A stretch of 39,621 nt of DNA from Thiomicrorhabdus sp. (lineage in GTDB: Bacteria; Pseudomonadota; Gammaproteobacteria; Thiomicrospirales; Thiomicrospiraceae): NCBI GenBank assembly GCA_021648625.1, contig JAKISK010000007.1, positions 1 to 39,621 on the forward strand, written 5' to 3'. The notes beneath the pieces were generated by a model, which saw only the letters and a program-made list of their open reading frames with translations, was not told the origin of the DNA and made no database searches. Shown piece by piece: positions 1 to 7,587 of this stretch. Numbering within the stretch: the stretch's first letter is position 1; the number at the start of each line of letters is the position of its first letter. The position numbers were made by a program, and so were the translations under genes.

Positions 1-557
1 AGCTAAACCGTAACCCAGAAAACTACCATGCCGACGTTGAGCAAGCCGCCTTCAACCCAGCCAGCATCGTTCCAGGAATCGCCTTCTCTCCCGACAAAAT
101 GCTGCAAGGCCGCCTGTTCTCTTACGGGGATGCCCAGCGTTACCGATTAGGGGTTAATCATGCTCAAATCCCCGTCAATGCACCGCGTTGTCCTTATCAC
201 AGTTACCACCGAGACGGCGCCATGCGTGTTGACGGTAATTTTGGAAGCACCAAAGGCTATGAGCCAAATAGCTTAGGAGAGTGGCAAGAACAGCCTGAAC
301 ACAAAGAACCTCCAATGGACTTATTTGGCTCTGCCGACCACTGGGATCATCGCGAAGACGATAGCGATTACTATACCCAAGCAGGCGACTTATTTCGCTT
401 AATGAGCTCCGAACAACAACAAGTCCTGTTTGAAAATACCGCACGTTCCGTGGGCGGTGCCAGTATTGAAGTGCAAAAACGTCACATTGCCAACTGTCTA
501 AAGGCTGACCCTTTATATGGAAAAGGGGTCTCTAATTCATTAGGACTTTCCGACTAA
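1..557 (+). CDS. Catalase, C-terminal part (5' end outside window)
   Basis: Haem catalase, which disproportionates hydrogen peroxide to water and oxygen. The open frame enters from position 3 and ends at the TAA at 555-557, leaving about 184 C-terminal residues. It contains RLFSYGDAQ, an exact match to the catalase proximal haem-ligand signature, with Tyr as the iron ligand, followed by [14 protein letters not shown], also typical of the family. The tail after the barrel is short, with no C-terminal flavodoxin-like domain, so this is a small-subunit catalase rather than a large HPII-type enzyme. The start and any OxyR-type control region lie upstream of the window. The family call is firm; I cannot say which paralogue name applies. 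Confidence 0.95.
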   Translation, partial: LNRNPENYHADVEQAAFNPASIVPGIAFSPDKMLQGRLFSYGDAQRYRLGVNHAQIPVNAPRCPYHSYHRDGAMRVDGNFGSTKGYEPNSLGEWQEQPEHKEPPMDLFGSADHWDHREDDSDYYTQAGDLFRLMSSEQQQVLFENTARSVGGASIEVQKRHIANCLKADPLYGKGVSNSLGLSD

Positions 558-569
558 AATACTCTCCAA

Positions 570-596
570 GGCTTTATTTCGATTCGAAATAAAGCC
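570..596 (+). terminator. Hairpin after catalase
   Basis: Perfect 12-bp inverted repeat GGCTTTATTTCG / CGAAATAAAGCC around a 3-nt loop, 13 bases after the catalase stop. No T-run follows, so it could be a weak terminator or an mRNA 3'-end stabiliser. Confidence 0.6.
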
Positions 597-601
597 TGTA
601 A

Positions 602-618
602 GAGACCTTTGCACGAAA
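602..618 (+). repeat. GAGACCTTTGCACGAAA repeat, copy 1
   Basis: One of three short related sequences in the window (others at 7251 and 15525), all on the plus strand in intergenic DNA next to a gene end. Shared core is GAGRYCTTTGCACGA. It resembles the kind of end seen in small insertion sequences such as the IS5 family, but that link is from memory and not proven. No partner end is visible here. Confidence 0.5.
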
Positions 619-734
619 ATACAAATATTTCCCCCCTCCCTTGTCTTATATATTTCTATCTCGTTCCTCACAAACCCTTACAATAGCCTGCAATTCAATA
701 AAGTCCTCTCACTCCAAATACAAGGTCGTATTTC

Positions 735-1271
735 GTGGCATTAAAACCAACCATCTATAAATTTAACATTGCGCTGTCGGATCTAAACCGCAACTATTAC
801 GATTCACTTAATTTAACCGTTGCACAACACCCTTCCGAAAACACCGAACGCATGATGATGCGTGTTTTAGCCTTTTGCTTAAATGCACAAGAAAACCTAA
901 CATTTACCAAGGGATTAAGTGCGATTGAAGAACCTGATTTATGGGTACGCAGCTTAGACAACCAACTGTTATTATGGATTGATATTGGAGAACCCGCTTT
1001 TGAGCGAGTCAAAAAATCCACGCGACAAGCACAAGCAGTCAAGGTATATACGTTTAACAATAAGTCCGATGTTTGGTGGTTACAAAACAAAAACAAGCTG
1101 CAAACGCTCAATGCATCCATCTACCAATTTGCATGGCAGGATATACAAACACTCGCCTCTTTTATAGAGCGTGGAATGGACTGTTCCGTAACCATTACTG
1201 GCGATTCCGCTTATATTGCCACGGCCTCAGGTGAGTGTGAAATACCTTGGACAATACTTCAAACCCCATAA
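735..1271 (+). CDS. yaeQ: YaeQ family protein
   Basis: A 178-residue protein matching YaeQ over its full length. Visible family features are the N-terminus MALKPTIYKF, the HPSENTERMMMR stretch (residues 32-43), LWIDIGEP (80-87) and the WW pair near residue 114. YaeQ has a PD-(D/E)XK nuclease-like fold; its cellular role is not well established, so no function is claimed. The start is GTG at 735, chosen because the protein then begins exactly as the family does; the upstream Shine-Dalgarno is weak (AAGG about 10 bases before). The gene stands alone between the catalase and a terminator shared with the convergent yebC-type gene. Confidence 0.92.
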   Translation: MALKPTIYKFNIALSDLNRNYYDSLNLTVAQHPSENTERMMMRVLAFCLNAQENLTFTKGLSAIEEPDLWVRSLDNQLLLWIDIGEPAFERVKKSTRQAQAVKVYTFNNKSDVWWLQNKNKLQTLNASIYQFAWQDIQTLASFIERGMDCSVTITGDSAYIATASGECEIPWTILQTP

Positions 1272-1292
1272 TTTCAATCCCTGCTCTAAAAC

Positions 1293-1329
1293 AAAAAAAG
1301 CCAAGAAACACTATTTCTTGGCTTTTTTT
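1293..1329. terminator. Bidirectional terminator between yaeQ and yebC-like gene
   Basis: Perfect 16-bp inverted repeat (AAAAAAAGCCAAGAAA and its complement) around the 5-nt loop CACTA. It ends in T-runs on both strands, so it serves yaeQ and the convergent gene ending at 1356. Confidence 0.93.
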
Positions 1330-1355
1330 ATAACGTTCTTTAAATCGATCTAAAC

Positions 1356-2069
1356 TTAAAACTCGGCATCATAATAAATTTTTTGCACATCGTCTAAATC
1401 ATCTAAAAACTCTAAAAACTGATTAAAGTTATCTAAATCTTCGCCCAAAATAGGGGTGCTTATTTTAGGTACAAACTGAATCTCATCCACTTCAAACGTA
1501 ATGCCTTCAAATGCATCGGACAATGCTTTTTTGGCTTTACCATATTCAGTATGAGGCGCAAAAACGGTAATCATCTCGCCATCACTTTCAATATCGGATA
1601 CATCAACGTCCGCCATCATTAAAGCCTCTAAGGCTTGCTCTTCATCGCCTTTAAACACCAAAATAGCAGAATGATCAAACATATGGCTTACACTGCCCTG
1701 AGTACCAATTTTACATTTTACTTTGGTAAAACAGTGACGCACATCCCCAAACGTTCGATTTGGGTTATCTGTTAAACAGTCAATAATCACCATTGTATTG
1801 CCAGGACCATAGCCTTCATAACGAGCCAACGCAAAATCTTCTCCCCCCCCACCAGCGGCTTTCGCAATGGCTTTATCAATAACATGCGTGGGTACTTGGC
1901 TCTTTTTTGCACGCTCAATCAAACCTCGCAGTGCTAAATTTCCCTCAGGATCGGTTCCTCCAGACTTAGCACAGACATAAATTTCACGACCATATTTACC
2001 GTACACTTTTGTTTTCGCATCAGCCGTTTTTGCCATGGATTCTTTGCGGTTTTGATAAGCTCTGCCCAT
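1356..2069 (-). CDS. YebC/PmpR family protein (YeeN-like subgroup)
   Basis: YebC-family protein of 237 residues. Members are DNA-binding regulators (PmpR) or, in recent work, relieve ribosome stalling at proline-rich sequences; which applies here is unknown. It begins [19 protein letters not shown], as in the gammaproteobacterial second YebC group rather than the ruvC-linked copy (usually MAGHSKW). It carries the Gly-rich [18 protein letters not shown] segment and the SVSHMFDH motif. Start: a longer frame opens with a TTG at 2084, but those bases (TTGGAG) are the ribosome-binding site of the ATG at 2069. The glycine stretch is encoded by an 8-base G-run. Monocistronic, not near ruvC. Confidence 0.9.
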   Translation of the reverse strand: MGRAYQNRKESMAKTADAKTKVYGKYGREIYVCAKSGGTDPEGNLALRGLIERAKKSQVPTHVIDKAIAKAAGGGGEDFALARYEGYGPGNTMVIIDCLTDNPNRTFGDVRHCFTKVKCKIGTQGSVSHMFDHSAILVFKGDEEQALEALMMADVDVSDIESDGEMITVFAPHTEYGKAKKALSDAFEGITFEVDEIQFVPKISTPILGEDLDNFNQFLEFLDDLDDVQKIYYDAEF

Positions 2070-2201
2070 TACAGTTTGCTCCAAGTAAAAAAATAAAGGC
2101 TAAATTTTACACCATACCAGTCTATGTTCATGATTTTTTAATCAAAATGTCAATTATTGATACAATATTCAACTCATTACCCATAACCAAAGCGCAATAC
2201 T

Positions 2202-2375
2202 ATGAACCGTCGCAAAAAAATAATTAAAAAACTGCTCAAAAAAGCCAAGCAAGCACAGGCCAAAAAACAACCTAAAAATAAAAACGCTTATATTTCTAAG
2301 GCCGACCGCGAAAAAGAGCAAGAAATAACTCAAACCAACACCCAAGATACAAAGGAACCTACTAAAGATAAATAA
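2202..2375 (+). CDS. DUF2986 family small basic protein
   Basis: A 57-residue Lys-rich protein starting MNRRKKIIKKLLKKAK, with PKNKNAYISKADREKEQE in the middle and a polar tail. The N-terminal pattern (MNR+K+I.K.LKKKAK...PK+K..YISKA+R) matches small gammaproteobacterial proteins grouped as DUF2986; function unknown. The strong basic charge suggests nucleic-acid binding, but this is inference. No good Shine-Dalgarno precedes the ATG (CAATACT). The opposite strand also has a long hydrophobic open frame (2169-2504), judged a shadow of this A-rich sequence. Confidence 0.75.
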   Translation: MNRRKKIIKKLLKKAKQAQAKKQPKNKNAYISKADREKEQEITQTNTQDTKEPTKDK

Positions 2376-2814
2376 ATATAACGCTTCGAAATACACTCCC
2401 CACCTATCAAAGCAACACAAACGCCAGACCCTGTATTTCGTTATTTTTCGTATCCAATGGGTAGGAAGCATAACGCCAAAACTGCTCATATATACCCTCA
2501 TCACAATATTTAATACCCTTGATTATAGAAGGTTAAACCTTCTAATACCCCTAAATATTGTCACACTATTGCTCCAGTCGTTTTTAATCAAATAAATAAC
2601 CAAAATTATCTTTGACATTCCCTTAAATTACTATAGAATCATTTTCGAGCTTGAAATTTCGGTTTTATATTTATGCACAATTCGATGTACTAGTTTTAGT
2701 GATCGATCCTGTTACTCATAAGTAATCGCAACACATTTCAGCCCCTACGGTTTTCTTGAATAGTTTAAGAGAGCTTTTAATAATTACTAATGAAAAAAGA
2801 TAGGATATCTAATT
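2376..2814. other. 439-bp gap: csp promoter and leader
   Basis: No gene seen. It holds a near-perfect odd palindrome AGAAGGTT-A-AACCTTCT (2527-2543), a sigma-70-type promoter (2612-2639) and a leader of roughly 170 nt before the cold-shock gene. Long structured leaders are characteristic of cspA-type mRNAs. I could not find a convincing match to the E. coli cold box. Confidence 0.6.
2612..2639 (+). promoter_or_regulatory. Sigma-70 promoter for cold-shock gene
   Basis: TTGACA (2612-2617), 16-bp spacer, TAGAAT (2634-2639). Predicted start near 2646, giving a leader of about 170 nt before the ATG at 2815. A ribosome-binding site TAGGA sits about 10 bases before the start codon. Confidence 0.75.
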
Positions 2815-3021
2815 ATGTCTACTACTACTGGTACAGTAAAATGGTTTAACGAGTCAAAAGGTTTTGGTTTCATCGAGCAAGAGTCTGGTCCTGATGTTTT
2901 TGCACATTTCAGCGCAATCTCTGGTTCTGGCTTTAAAACACTTGTTGAAGGTCAAAAAGTTGAGTTCACAGTAACTCAAGGTCAAAAAGGACCTCAAGCA
3001 GAAAACATCGTAGCACTTTAA
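2815..3021 (+). CDS. Cold-shock protein, CspA family
   Basis: A 68-residue single cold-shock domain (OB fold) that binds single-stranded RNA and DNA and acts as an RNA chaperone. Both nucleic-acid-binding motifs are present: RNP1 as KGFGFI (residues 15-20) and RNP2 as VFAHFSAI (28-35). The C-terminus [10 protein letters not shown] is typical of CspA/CspE proteins. Length is normal for the family. The long leader and strong promoter suggest post-transcriptional cold induction or high constitutive expression; the sequence alone does not decide. It has its own terminator and is convergent with the Lon-type protease gene. Confidence 0.96.
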   Translation: MSTTTGTVKWFNESKGFGFIEQESGPDVFAHFSAISGSGFKTLVEGQKVEFTVTQGQKGPQAENIVAL

Positions 3022-3034
3022 GCTAAGATTCTGC

Positions 3035-3064
3035 TTTTCAATGTGATTTAATTCACATTGAAAA
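3035..3064 (+). terminator. Hairpin after csp, first of two
   Basis: Perfect 12-bp inverted repeat TTTTCAATGTGA / TCACATTGAAAA with a 6-nt loop, just before the main terminator. Probably a 3'-end stabilising stem-loop or part of a double terminator. Confidence 0.6.
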
Positions 3065-3072
3065 CAAAAAAA

Positions 3073-3103
3073 GGGAAAGATCATTTTGATCTTTCCCTTT
3101 TTT
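3073..3103. terminator. Terminator after csp
   Basis: GGGAAAGATCA / TGATCTTTCCC, 3-nt loop, followed by six T on the plus strand and preceded by seven A, so it works in both directions. Confidence 0.93.
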
Positions 3104-3118
3104 ATTGCCCGCTATCCG

Positions 3119-3155
3119 AAAAATGGATAATTACAGCTGTAAATATCCATTTTTT
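3119..3155 (-). terminator. Terminator of Lon-type protease gene
   Basis: Inverted repeat AAAAATGGATA ... TATCCATTTTT around a 14-nt segment that itself contains the palindrome TTACAGCTGTAA. It lies 19 bases past the stop of the minus-strand gene and ends in a T-run in that direction. Confidence 0.75.
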
Positions 3156-3173
3156 AACCAGAGTTGATTTTTT

Positions 3174-5546
3174 TCAGAAGCTCGCTGAGTAATTACGTTT
3201 TTTATTCATCTTTTTTAAGGCCGATAGCACTTTCGCATTGATCTTTTTCGAAGGCATGTTTGACAGTAGCTCTAATGCCTCATCAATATGGGTAATGGTG
3301 TAAACATGAAACAACCCTTTTTTCACCGCCTTTCTCACATCAGCATTTAACATCAAGTGGCTCGCATTGGCTTTTGGAATAATGACCCCCTGATCCCCCG
3401 TTAACCCCCTTGCACAACAAATTTTATAATAGCCTTCTATTTTTTCGTTTACGCCACCAATGGGCTGAATTTCACCAAACTGGTTAATAGAACCCGTAAT
3501 GGCCAAATCTTGGCGCATAGGAACCCGCGCAATAGAGGACAATAACGCCAGTAACTCCGCAGAAGAAGCCGAATCACCTTCTACTCCGTTATAAGATTGC
3601 TCCATCACAATAGAACCACTAAAGCCCAGTGCTCTTTTTTTCATATAGCGTCCACGAATATAGCCAGACAAAATCAACATCCCTTTTGAATGAATGGGGC
3701 CTGCCATATCGACTTCTCTTTCAATATCCAGAACACCTTCATCACCCGCAGACGCTTGAGCGGTAATGCGAACAGGCTGTCCAAACGATTGATGCCCCAC
3801 CGTTAAAACGGTTAAACCATTCACCATGCCAATATGCGAACCAATGGTCGAAATCAAGACCTGTTGCTCAGTAATGGCACGATGGTAGTATTCTTCCATC
3901 AATCCCGTATGAAAATCTCGCTGCTGAATCGTTAACTCAATGATTTTTCGGTCGACATTTTTTTTACCGCTCGCCCGTGCAAACGCATTCGCCTCCGCTA
4001 AGACATCTCTTAAAATCGCTTTATTGGTATAAAGTCGCCCTTCATCTTCTGCCATGCGAGAAGCGTATTCGATTAATCGCTCAAAGGCTGATTTTTTAAC
4101 TGGCAGGTCATCCCACTCCGAAATTTCGGCAGAAAGTTGCTTTGCCAAGGTTAACTCATGCTCTGGCGTACGGGACAACTCCACCTCAAATTCTACTTGA
4201 ACCTTAAACAGTCGATCAAATTGCGCATCAATCTCTTGCAACGCATAAAAATGTGACGCTTGCCCTGTTAAAACTAGGGTTAAATCCAATGGAAAATCGG
4301 GCAAATGATACGGCACCACACTGGTCGAAGAAGGCACTTCAAACGTTAATCGCTTACTCATCAGTGCCGCTTTTAAATTTGACCATATTTCAGGATCTTT
4401 TAAGACCGCTTGAATATTGACAATTAAATACCCGCCATTGGCTTGTTGTAACAAACCCGCCTGGTGATTCATGGCGAGGCTCACCGTATCCAATCCGGAC
4501 GCCGCTGCCGAATTAATGGTATAACCAAAAAGTTTAGGTGTCGAGGCATTTTGCTCGTAAATAACGGGCGCATGCGCTAAGCCACGGTGATCGACCAGTA
4601 AATTAACCTCAAAAACAGACAGCCCTTGCTGTTCAGAAAGTAGCTCTTCCATGCTCGGTTGCGCACTTGAAGTAACCTGGTCCTCTCGTTGGTCCCAAAA
4701 CAAGTGTAATTTAGAGACCACACTCTCTTGCAGTGCATTCAAATAGGTAATGATTTCAGGTGAACGGCCAAATCGTGATTGCAGTTTTTTAATTAAGGGG
4801 GTTAAGTACTCATTCACCACCTCAGTATTTAACGCCTTGCCCACATCCAAAAATTCGTGCTGTAAAAAAGGAAAATGTGTTAACCCTTTATTCAATGCCT
4901 CTTCTACTTGATCAAAGGCATTTAAAAATTGTTCTTGTCGCTTATCATCCAGCTTTTTTAAATCCACCATACGATAAGGTTTGCCATCAATCATCGCATG
5001 CAACACAAAACTATTTTCAGTTTGATTTATATCAATTTCCAATTTTTCCGCCAAAGCAAATGCAGGACCTAACGCCGCTTCTTGCTTATCGGCCAATTCA
5101 TTTTCTAACTGCTGACTTCTTAATTGATACGCATGTCCATCAAACAAAACAGGCAGTTGCGTTTTAAGTTGTGTTACAAACTGCTCTAAAGCCGTCTTAA
5201 AATGATAGCCCTGCCCCGCTTCAAAATATAAATACTGTGTTTTATTTGCCTCGCTAAAATCCGACACCAACACCACATCCGAAGGCAGAGTTTTTTGTGC
5301 CGCTGCTTTTTTAAGCATGGCCTTGGTCATACCAATACGACCAACCCCTGGCTCTCCCATAATAAAAATATGATTGTGCTTACGCTTTAAATGCAGTCCA
5401 AAATTTAAGGACTGATACGCTCGCGGATGAAAATGCTGCATAAACGCAAGAATTTCGGCATCCTTGTCTTTTATTTTATCTGGTGCAATGTCTTCGGACT
5501 GAAGTTGAGTAAAACGATAAAGTTGTGAGCTGGATAGTTTTTCCAT
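3174..5546 (-). CDS. Lon-family AAA+ protease, LonH/YcbZ type
   Basis: Putative ATP-dependent serine protease of 790 residues. The C-terminal S16 peptidase domain carries the catalytic pair: Ser659 in EGDSASSAELL and Lys702 in GGVNEKIEGYY, 43 residues apart as in Lon. The N-terminal ATPase region has a Walker-A-like loop GEPGVGR (64-70) in which Arg stands where Lys is usual; I recall this degenerate loop as common in the family (AAA_32 type), but it should be checked. There is no classical Lon N-domain, so this is not the housekeeping Lon. ATG at 5546 has a GAGAT ribosome site 6 bases upstream. Monocistronic, with a sigma-54-like promoter upstream. Confidence 0.85.
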   Translation of the reverse strand: MEKLSSSQLYRFTQLQSEDIAPDKIKDKDAEILAFMQHFHPRAYQSLNFGLHLKRKHNHIFIMGEPGVGRIGMTKAMLKKAAAQKTLPSDVVLVSDFSEANKTQYLYFEAGQGYHFKTALEQFVTQLKTQLPVLFDGHAYQLRSQQLENELADKQEAALGPAFALAEKLEIDINQTENSFVLHAMIDGKPYRMVDLKKLDDKRQEQFLNAFDQVEEALNKGLTHFPFLQHEFLDVGKALNTEVVNEYLTPLIKKLQSRFGRSPEIITYLNALQESVVSKLHLFWDQREDQVTSSAQPSMEELLSEQQGLSVFEVNLLVDHRGLAHAPVIYEQNASTPKLFGYTINSAAASGLDTVSLAMNHQAGLLQQANGGYLIVNIQAVLKDPEIWSNLKAALMSKRLTFEVPSSTSVVPYHLPDFPLDLTLVLTGQASHFYALQEIDAQFDRLFKVQVEFEVELSRTPEHELTLAKQLSAEISEWDDLPVKKSAFERLIEYASRMAEDEGRLYTNKAILRDVLAEANAFARASGKKNVDRKIIELTIQQRDFHTGLMEEYYHRAITEQQVLISTIGSHIGMVNGLTVLTVGHQSFGQPVRITAQASAGDEGVLDIEREVDMAGPIHSKGMLILSGYIRGRYMKKRALGFSGSIVMEQSYNGVEGDSASSAELLALLSSIARVPMRQDLAITGSINQFGEIQPIGGVNEKIEGYYKICCARGLTGDQGVIIPKANASHLMLNADVRKAVKKGLFHVYTITHIDEALELLSNMPSKKINAKVLSALKKMNKKRNYSASF

Positions 5547-5613
5547 AAAGATCTCATTTTAAATTTAAGGAACTTTTAAAATTCTTGAATTCGCACCATA
5601 AGGGAAACTGAAC

Positions 5614-5630
5614 AGCACTTGTTATGCCAA
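5614..5630 (-). promoter_or_regulatory. Sigma-54-like promoter upstream of Lon-type gene
   Basis: On the minus strand the sequence reads TTGGCATAACAAGTGCT: the GG and GC elements are separated by exactly 10 bases, as required for a -24/-12 promoter (consensus YTGGCACR-N4-TTGCW), with mismatches in each element. The implied start would be near 5602, leaving a leader of about 55 nt. It lies between the inverted copies TCTTGAATT (5583-5591) and AATTCAAGA (5629-5637). Confidence 0.35.
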
Positions 5631-5642
5631 TTCAAGACCACC

Positions 5643-7124
5643 TTATCCTCCATTCAAAAAATTTAAAATCTCTTTTTCAATCTCTTGTTTATCAATGACT
5701 GTTTTTTGAGCAATGGGCTTTGAGAACAGTTCCGCTATTTGAGACGGAATGGTGACATTGGCTTTTTTTGCAATCAATTCCAACGCCTCGCTGTCGTGTT
5801 CGATCTCTTTTCCTGTTAAAGCCTTAGCGATTACTGGAGAGAACTTAGTCCACTCAGCCGTTGAGTAAGCAATGGTTTTAATATTTTTGTCATCTCGACA
5901 AAAGTGGTAGGCTTTAAAACAGGTTGCGGTATGTGGACACATTAAGTACCCCACATCAAAAGCTTCTTTAATGTACTCTAACCCCTCGTCATCTGTACAA
6001 AAATCTGCGGCAAAGATCGTTTGTATTTGCTGTAGCTCACCTTCGTTCAGTGAATAAAATTTTTCGCTATCCAGTTGCGACATTAACGCTTTGGTTCGTT
6101 CGGCACCAAAGAGGTCAAATAAAATACGCTCTATATTAGAGGACTTTAAAATATCCATTGCGGGTGATGTAGTGGGAATAACGGAAACATTGCGCAGGTC
6201 ATAATGCCCTGTGCTGATGAATTTGGTTAACACGTTATTGTTGTTGGAGGCGATGTGAATTTGCTTAACAGGCAGCCCCATTTTGTAAGCGTAGTAACCG
6301 CCTAACGCGTTTCCAAAGTTTCCACTGGGTACGTTTAGGTAGACTTTTTCGCCCATTTTGATGGCGCCAATACGCACCAACTCAATGTAGCTGTAAATGT
6401 GGTAGATGGTTTGAAAAATAATACGACCAAAGTTAACGGAGTTGGCGGCAGAAAGGGAGATGTCGTGTTTTTTCAGTGCTGCGGCAAATTTATCAGAGAC
6501 TAGCAAGGATTTAAGCGCACTCTGTGCGTCATCAAAATCACCATGAATTCCAATCACTTTAAGGTTTTTAGCGTCTTCAGTAACCATTTGCAAGCGCTGG
6601 ACATCGGATGTTCCACCGTCTGGATACAAACAAACCACTTGTACGTTGTCACGATTTTTAAAGGTTTCGAGTGCGGCGGGACCCGTGTCGCCACTGGTGG
6701 CGGCTAAGATTAAGAACTTCTCTTTCTTCGCTTGCGCGACAGAAGAAAGCACTTTACCAAAGGGCTGTAATGCCATGTCTTTAAACGCACGAGTAGGCCC
6801 GTGCCATAGTTCGCTTACATAGAGGTCGTCATACACTTTGGCCAACGGCACAGGGTTTTTAGAGTCATCAAAATCATCGTATAGACTTAACGCATCATCA
6901 ATAACCGACTCGTCAATATCGATTTCAAAAGCATTTAATACGTCTTTAGCAAGCGTTTTGTAACCTGAGTTCAAGTGCGCTTGAAAAAATGCTTCGTCAA
7001 AAAATGGTAAACTTTCGGGTGAGTAAACGCCGCCAAAAGAGGACATGGGGCTTAAAATTGCTTGTGAAAAAGTGATAGAATTGGGTTTTTGGCCGTCGTT
7101 GCCACGTGTTTCAGTAAAGTTCAT
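5643..7124 (-). CDS. thrC: Threonine synthase
   Basis: PLP-dependent enzyme making L-threonine from O-phosphohomoserine, the last step of threonine synthesis. 493 residues, normal for the long proteobacterial form with an N-terminal Thr_synth_N domain (FGGVYSPESLP, residues 30-40). The PLP lysine is Lys115 in HGPTRAFKDMALQ. AATSGDTGPAALE is the phosphate-binding region and NSVNFGRI a further family motif. ATG at 7124. It is downstream of hom in the same direction, but 463 bp of repeat-rich DNA and a terminator after hom separate them, so it probably has its own promoter. A solo end of the 163-bp repeat lies 24-56 bases upstream of the start codon. Confidence 0.96.
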   Translation of the reverse strand: MNFTETRGNDGQKPNSITFSQAILSPMSSFGGVYSPESLPFFDEAFFQAHLNSGYKTLAKDVLNAFEIDIDESVIDDALSLYDDFDDSKNPVPLAKVYDDLYVSELWHGPTRAFKDMALQPFGKVLSSVAQAKKEKFLILAATSGDTGPAALETFKNRDNVQVVCLYPDGGTSDVQRLQMVTEDAKNLKVIGIHGDFDDAQSALKSLLVSDKFAAALKKHDISLSAANSVNFGRIIFQTIYHIYSYIELVRIGAIKMGEKVYLNVPSGNFGNALGGYYAYKMGLPVKQIHIASNNNNVLTKFISTGHYDLRNVSVIPTTSPAMDILKSSNIERILFDLFGAERTKALMSQLDSEKFYSLNEGELQQIQTIFAADFCTDDEGLEYIKEAFDVGYLMCPHTATCFKAYHFCRDDKNIKTIAYSTAEWTKFSPVIAKALTGKEIEHDSEALELIAKKANVTIPSQIAELFSKPIAQKTVIDKQEIEKEILNFLNGG

Positions 7125-7147
7125 ACCGTGCCTATTTAATTAATATT

Positions 7148-7180
7148 ACTCTAATTCGCATTTCTATTTGGAGATTAGGG
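7148..7180 (+). repeat. Solo end of the 163-bp MITE-like repeat
   Basis: Thirty-three bases ending in GATTAGGG that match the right end of the element at 7351-7513 with only a few mismatches (29 of 33). No matching left end is found nearby, so it is a truncated or decayed copy. It lies directly upstream of thrC. Confidence 0.8.
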
Positions 7181-7250
7181 TATTAGTTTATAACGTGTCT
7201 GAAAATTCTAAAAGCAAATTACCCCCATCAGCTTTCAAAATAGACGTTAT

Positions 7251-7333
7251 GAGGTCTTTGCACGAGAGAGGCGCGCGCGAGAAAAGAGGTTAAACCTTTT
7301 TTATCCGTGCACCCTTCTCTTAACAAAGGTTTC
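7251..7333 (+). repeat. GAGGTCTTTGCACGA repeat, copy 2, possible 83-bp remnant
   Basis: GAGGTCTTTGCACGA at 7251-7265. At 7324-7333 the sequence CAAAGGTTTC is a loose inverted match to the left end (GAAACCTTTG versus GAGGTCTTTG), so this could be a tiny deleted element; TTA occurs on both outer sides if the ends are taken as TGAGG and TGAAA. Inside is an A-rich stem AAAAGAGGT-TAA-ACCTTTTTT. Confidence 0.4.
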
Positions 7334-7350
7334 ATTATTTAATGTAAGTA

Positions 7351-7513
7351 CCCAAATCCCCAGATAGAAAATACGTTTATACCGCAAACCCTTGCTGCGC
7401 CTAGAAAATCCAAAAAAGAACGCATCACCAATAAGGTGACTTTGTTTTTTTTGAATTCACTATGCATAGCAATTGTTCACACTCTAATTCGTATTTCTAT
7501 CTGGGGATTAGGG
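7351..7513 (-). mobile_element. 163-bp MITE-like element, copy A
   Basis: Starts CCCAAATCCCCAGATAGAAA and ends in the inverted match TTTCTATCTGGGGATTAGGG (one mismatch over 20 bp). It is flanked on both sides by AAGTA (7346-7350 and 7514-7518), a 5-bp target duplication. Its reverse complement aligns along the whole 163 bp, essentially without gaps, with copy B at 25567. The centre forms TCACC-N5-GGTGA flanked by A and T runs. It codes for nothing, so it would depend on a transposase elsewhere. Strand is set relative to copy B. Confidence 0.88.
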
Positions 7514-7587
7514 AAGTAAATTATACAAAAAAAATGGATTCTATTTAACTGTAATTACTTGAAACCAAGTATGTTTTGATCAGTTTA

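Larger units (their letters stand above)
7125..7587. other. 463-bp gap with mobile-element debris
   Basis: No gene seen. From left to right: a solo terminal repeat (7148-7180), a possible 83-bp remnant starting with the GAGGTCTTTGCACGA repeat (7251-7333), and a complete 163-bp MITE-like element (7351-7513). It splits thrC from the upstream RpfE-like gene. Confidence 0.75.

Noticed and set aside
2070-2084. TTG start extending the YebC-family protein by five residues
   Set aside because: The TTGGAG is the ribosome-binding site for the ATG at 2069, which gives the family N-terminus.
2169-2504. Long hydrophobic minus-strand open frame opposite the DUF2986 gene
   Set aside because: The composition is an artefact of reading the reverse of an A-rich, Lys-coding gene; no ribosome site and no recognisable family.
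7249-7293. 14-codon open frame starting ATGAGGTCTTTG in the debris region
   Set aside because: Too short, no ribosome-binding site, and it lies within the repeat sequence.
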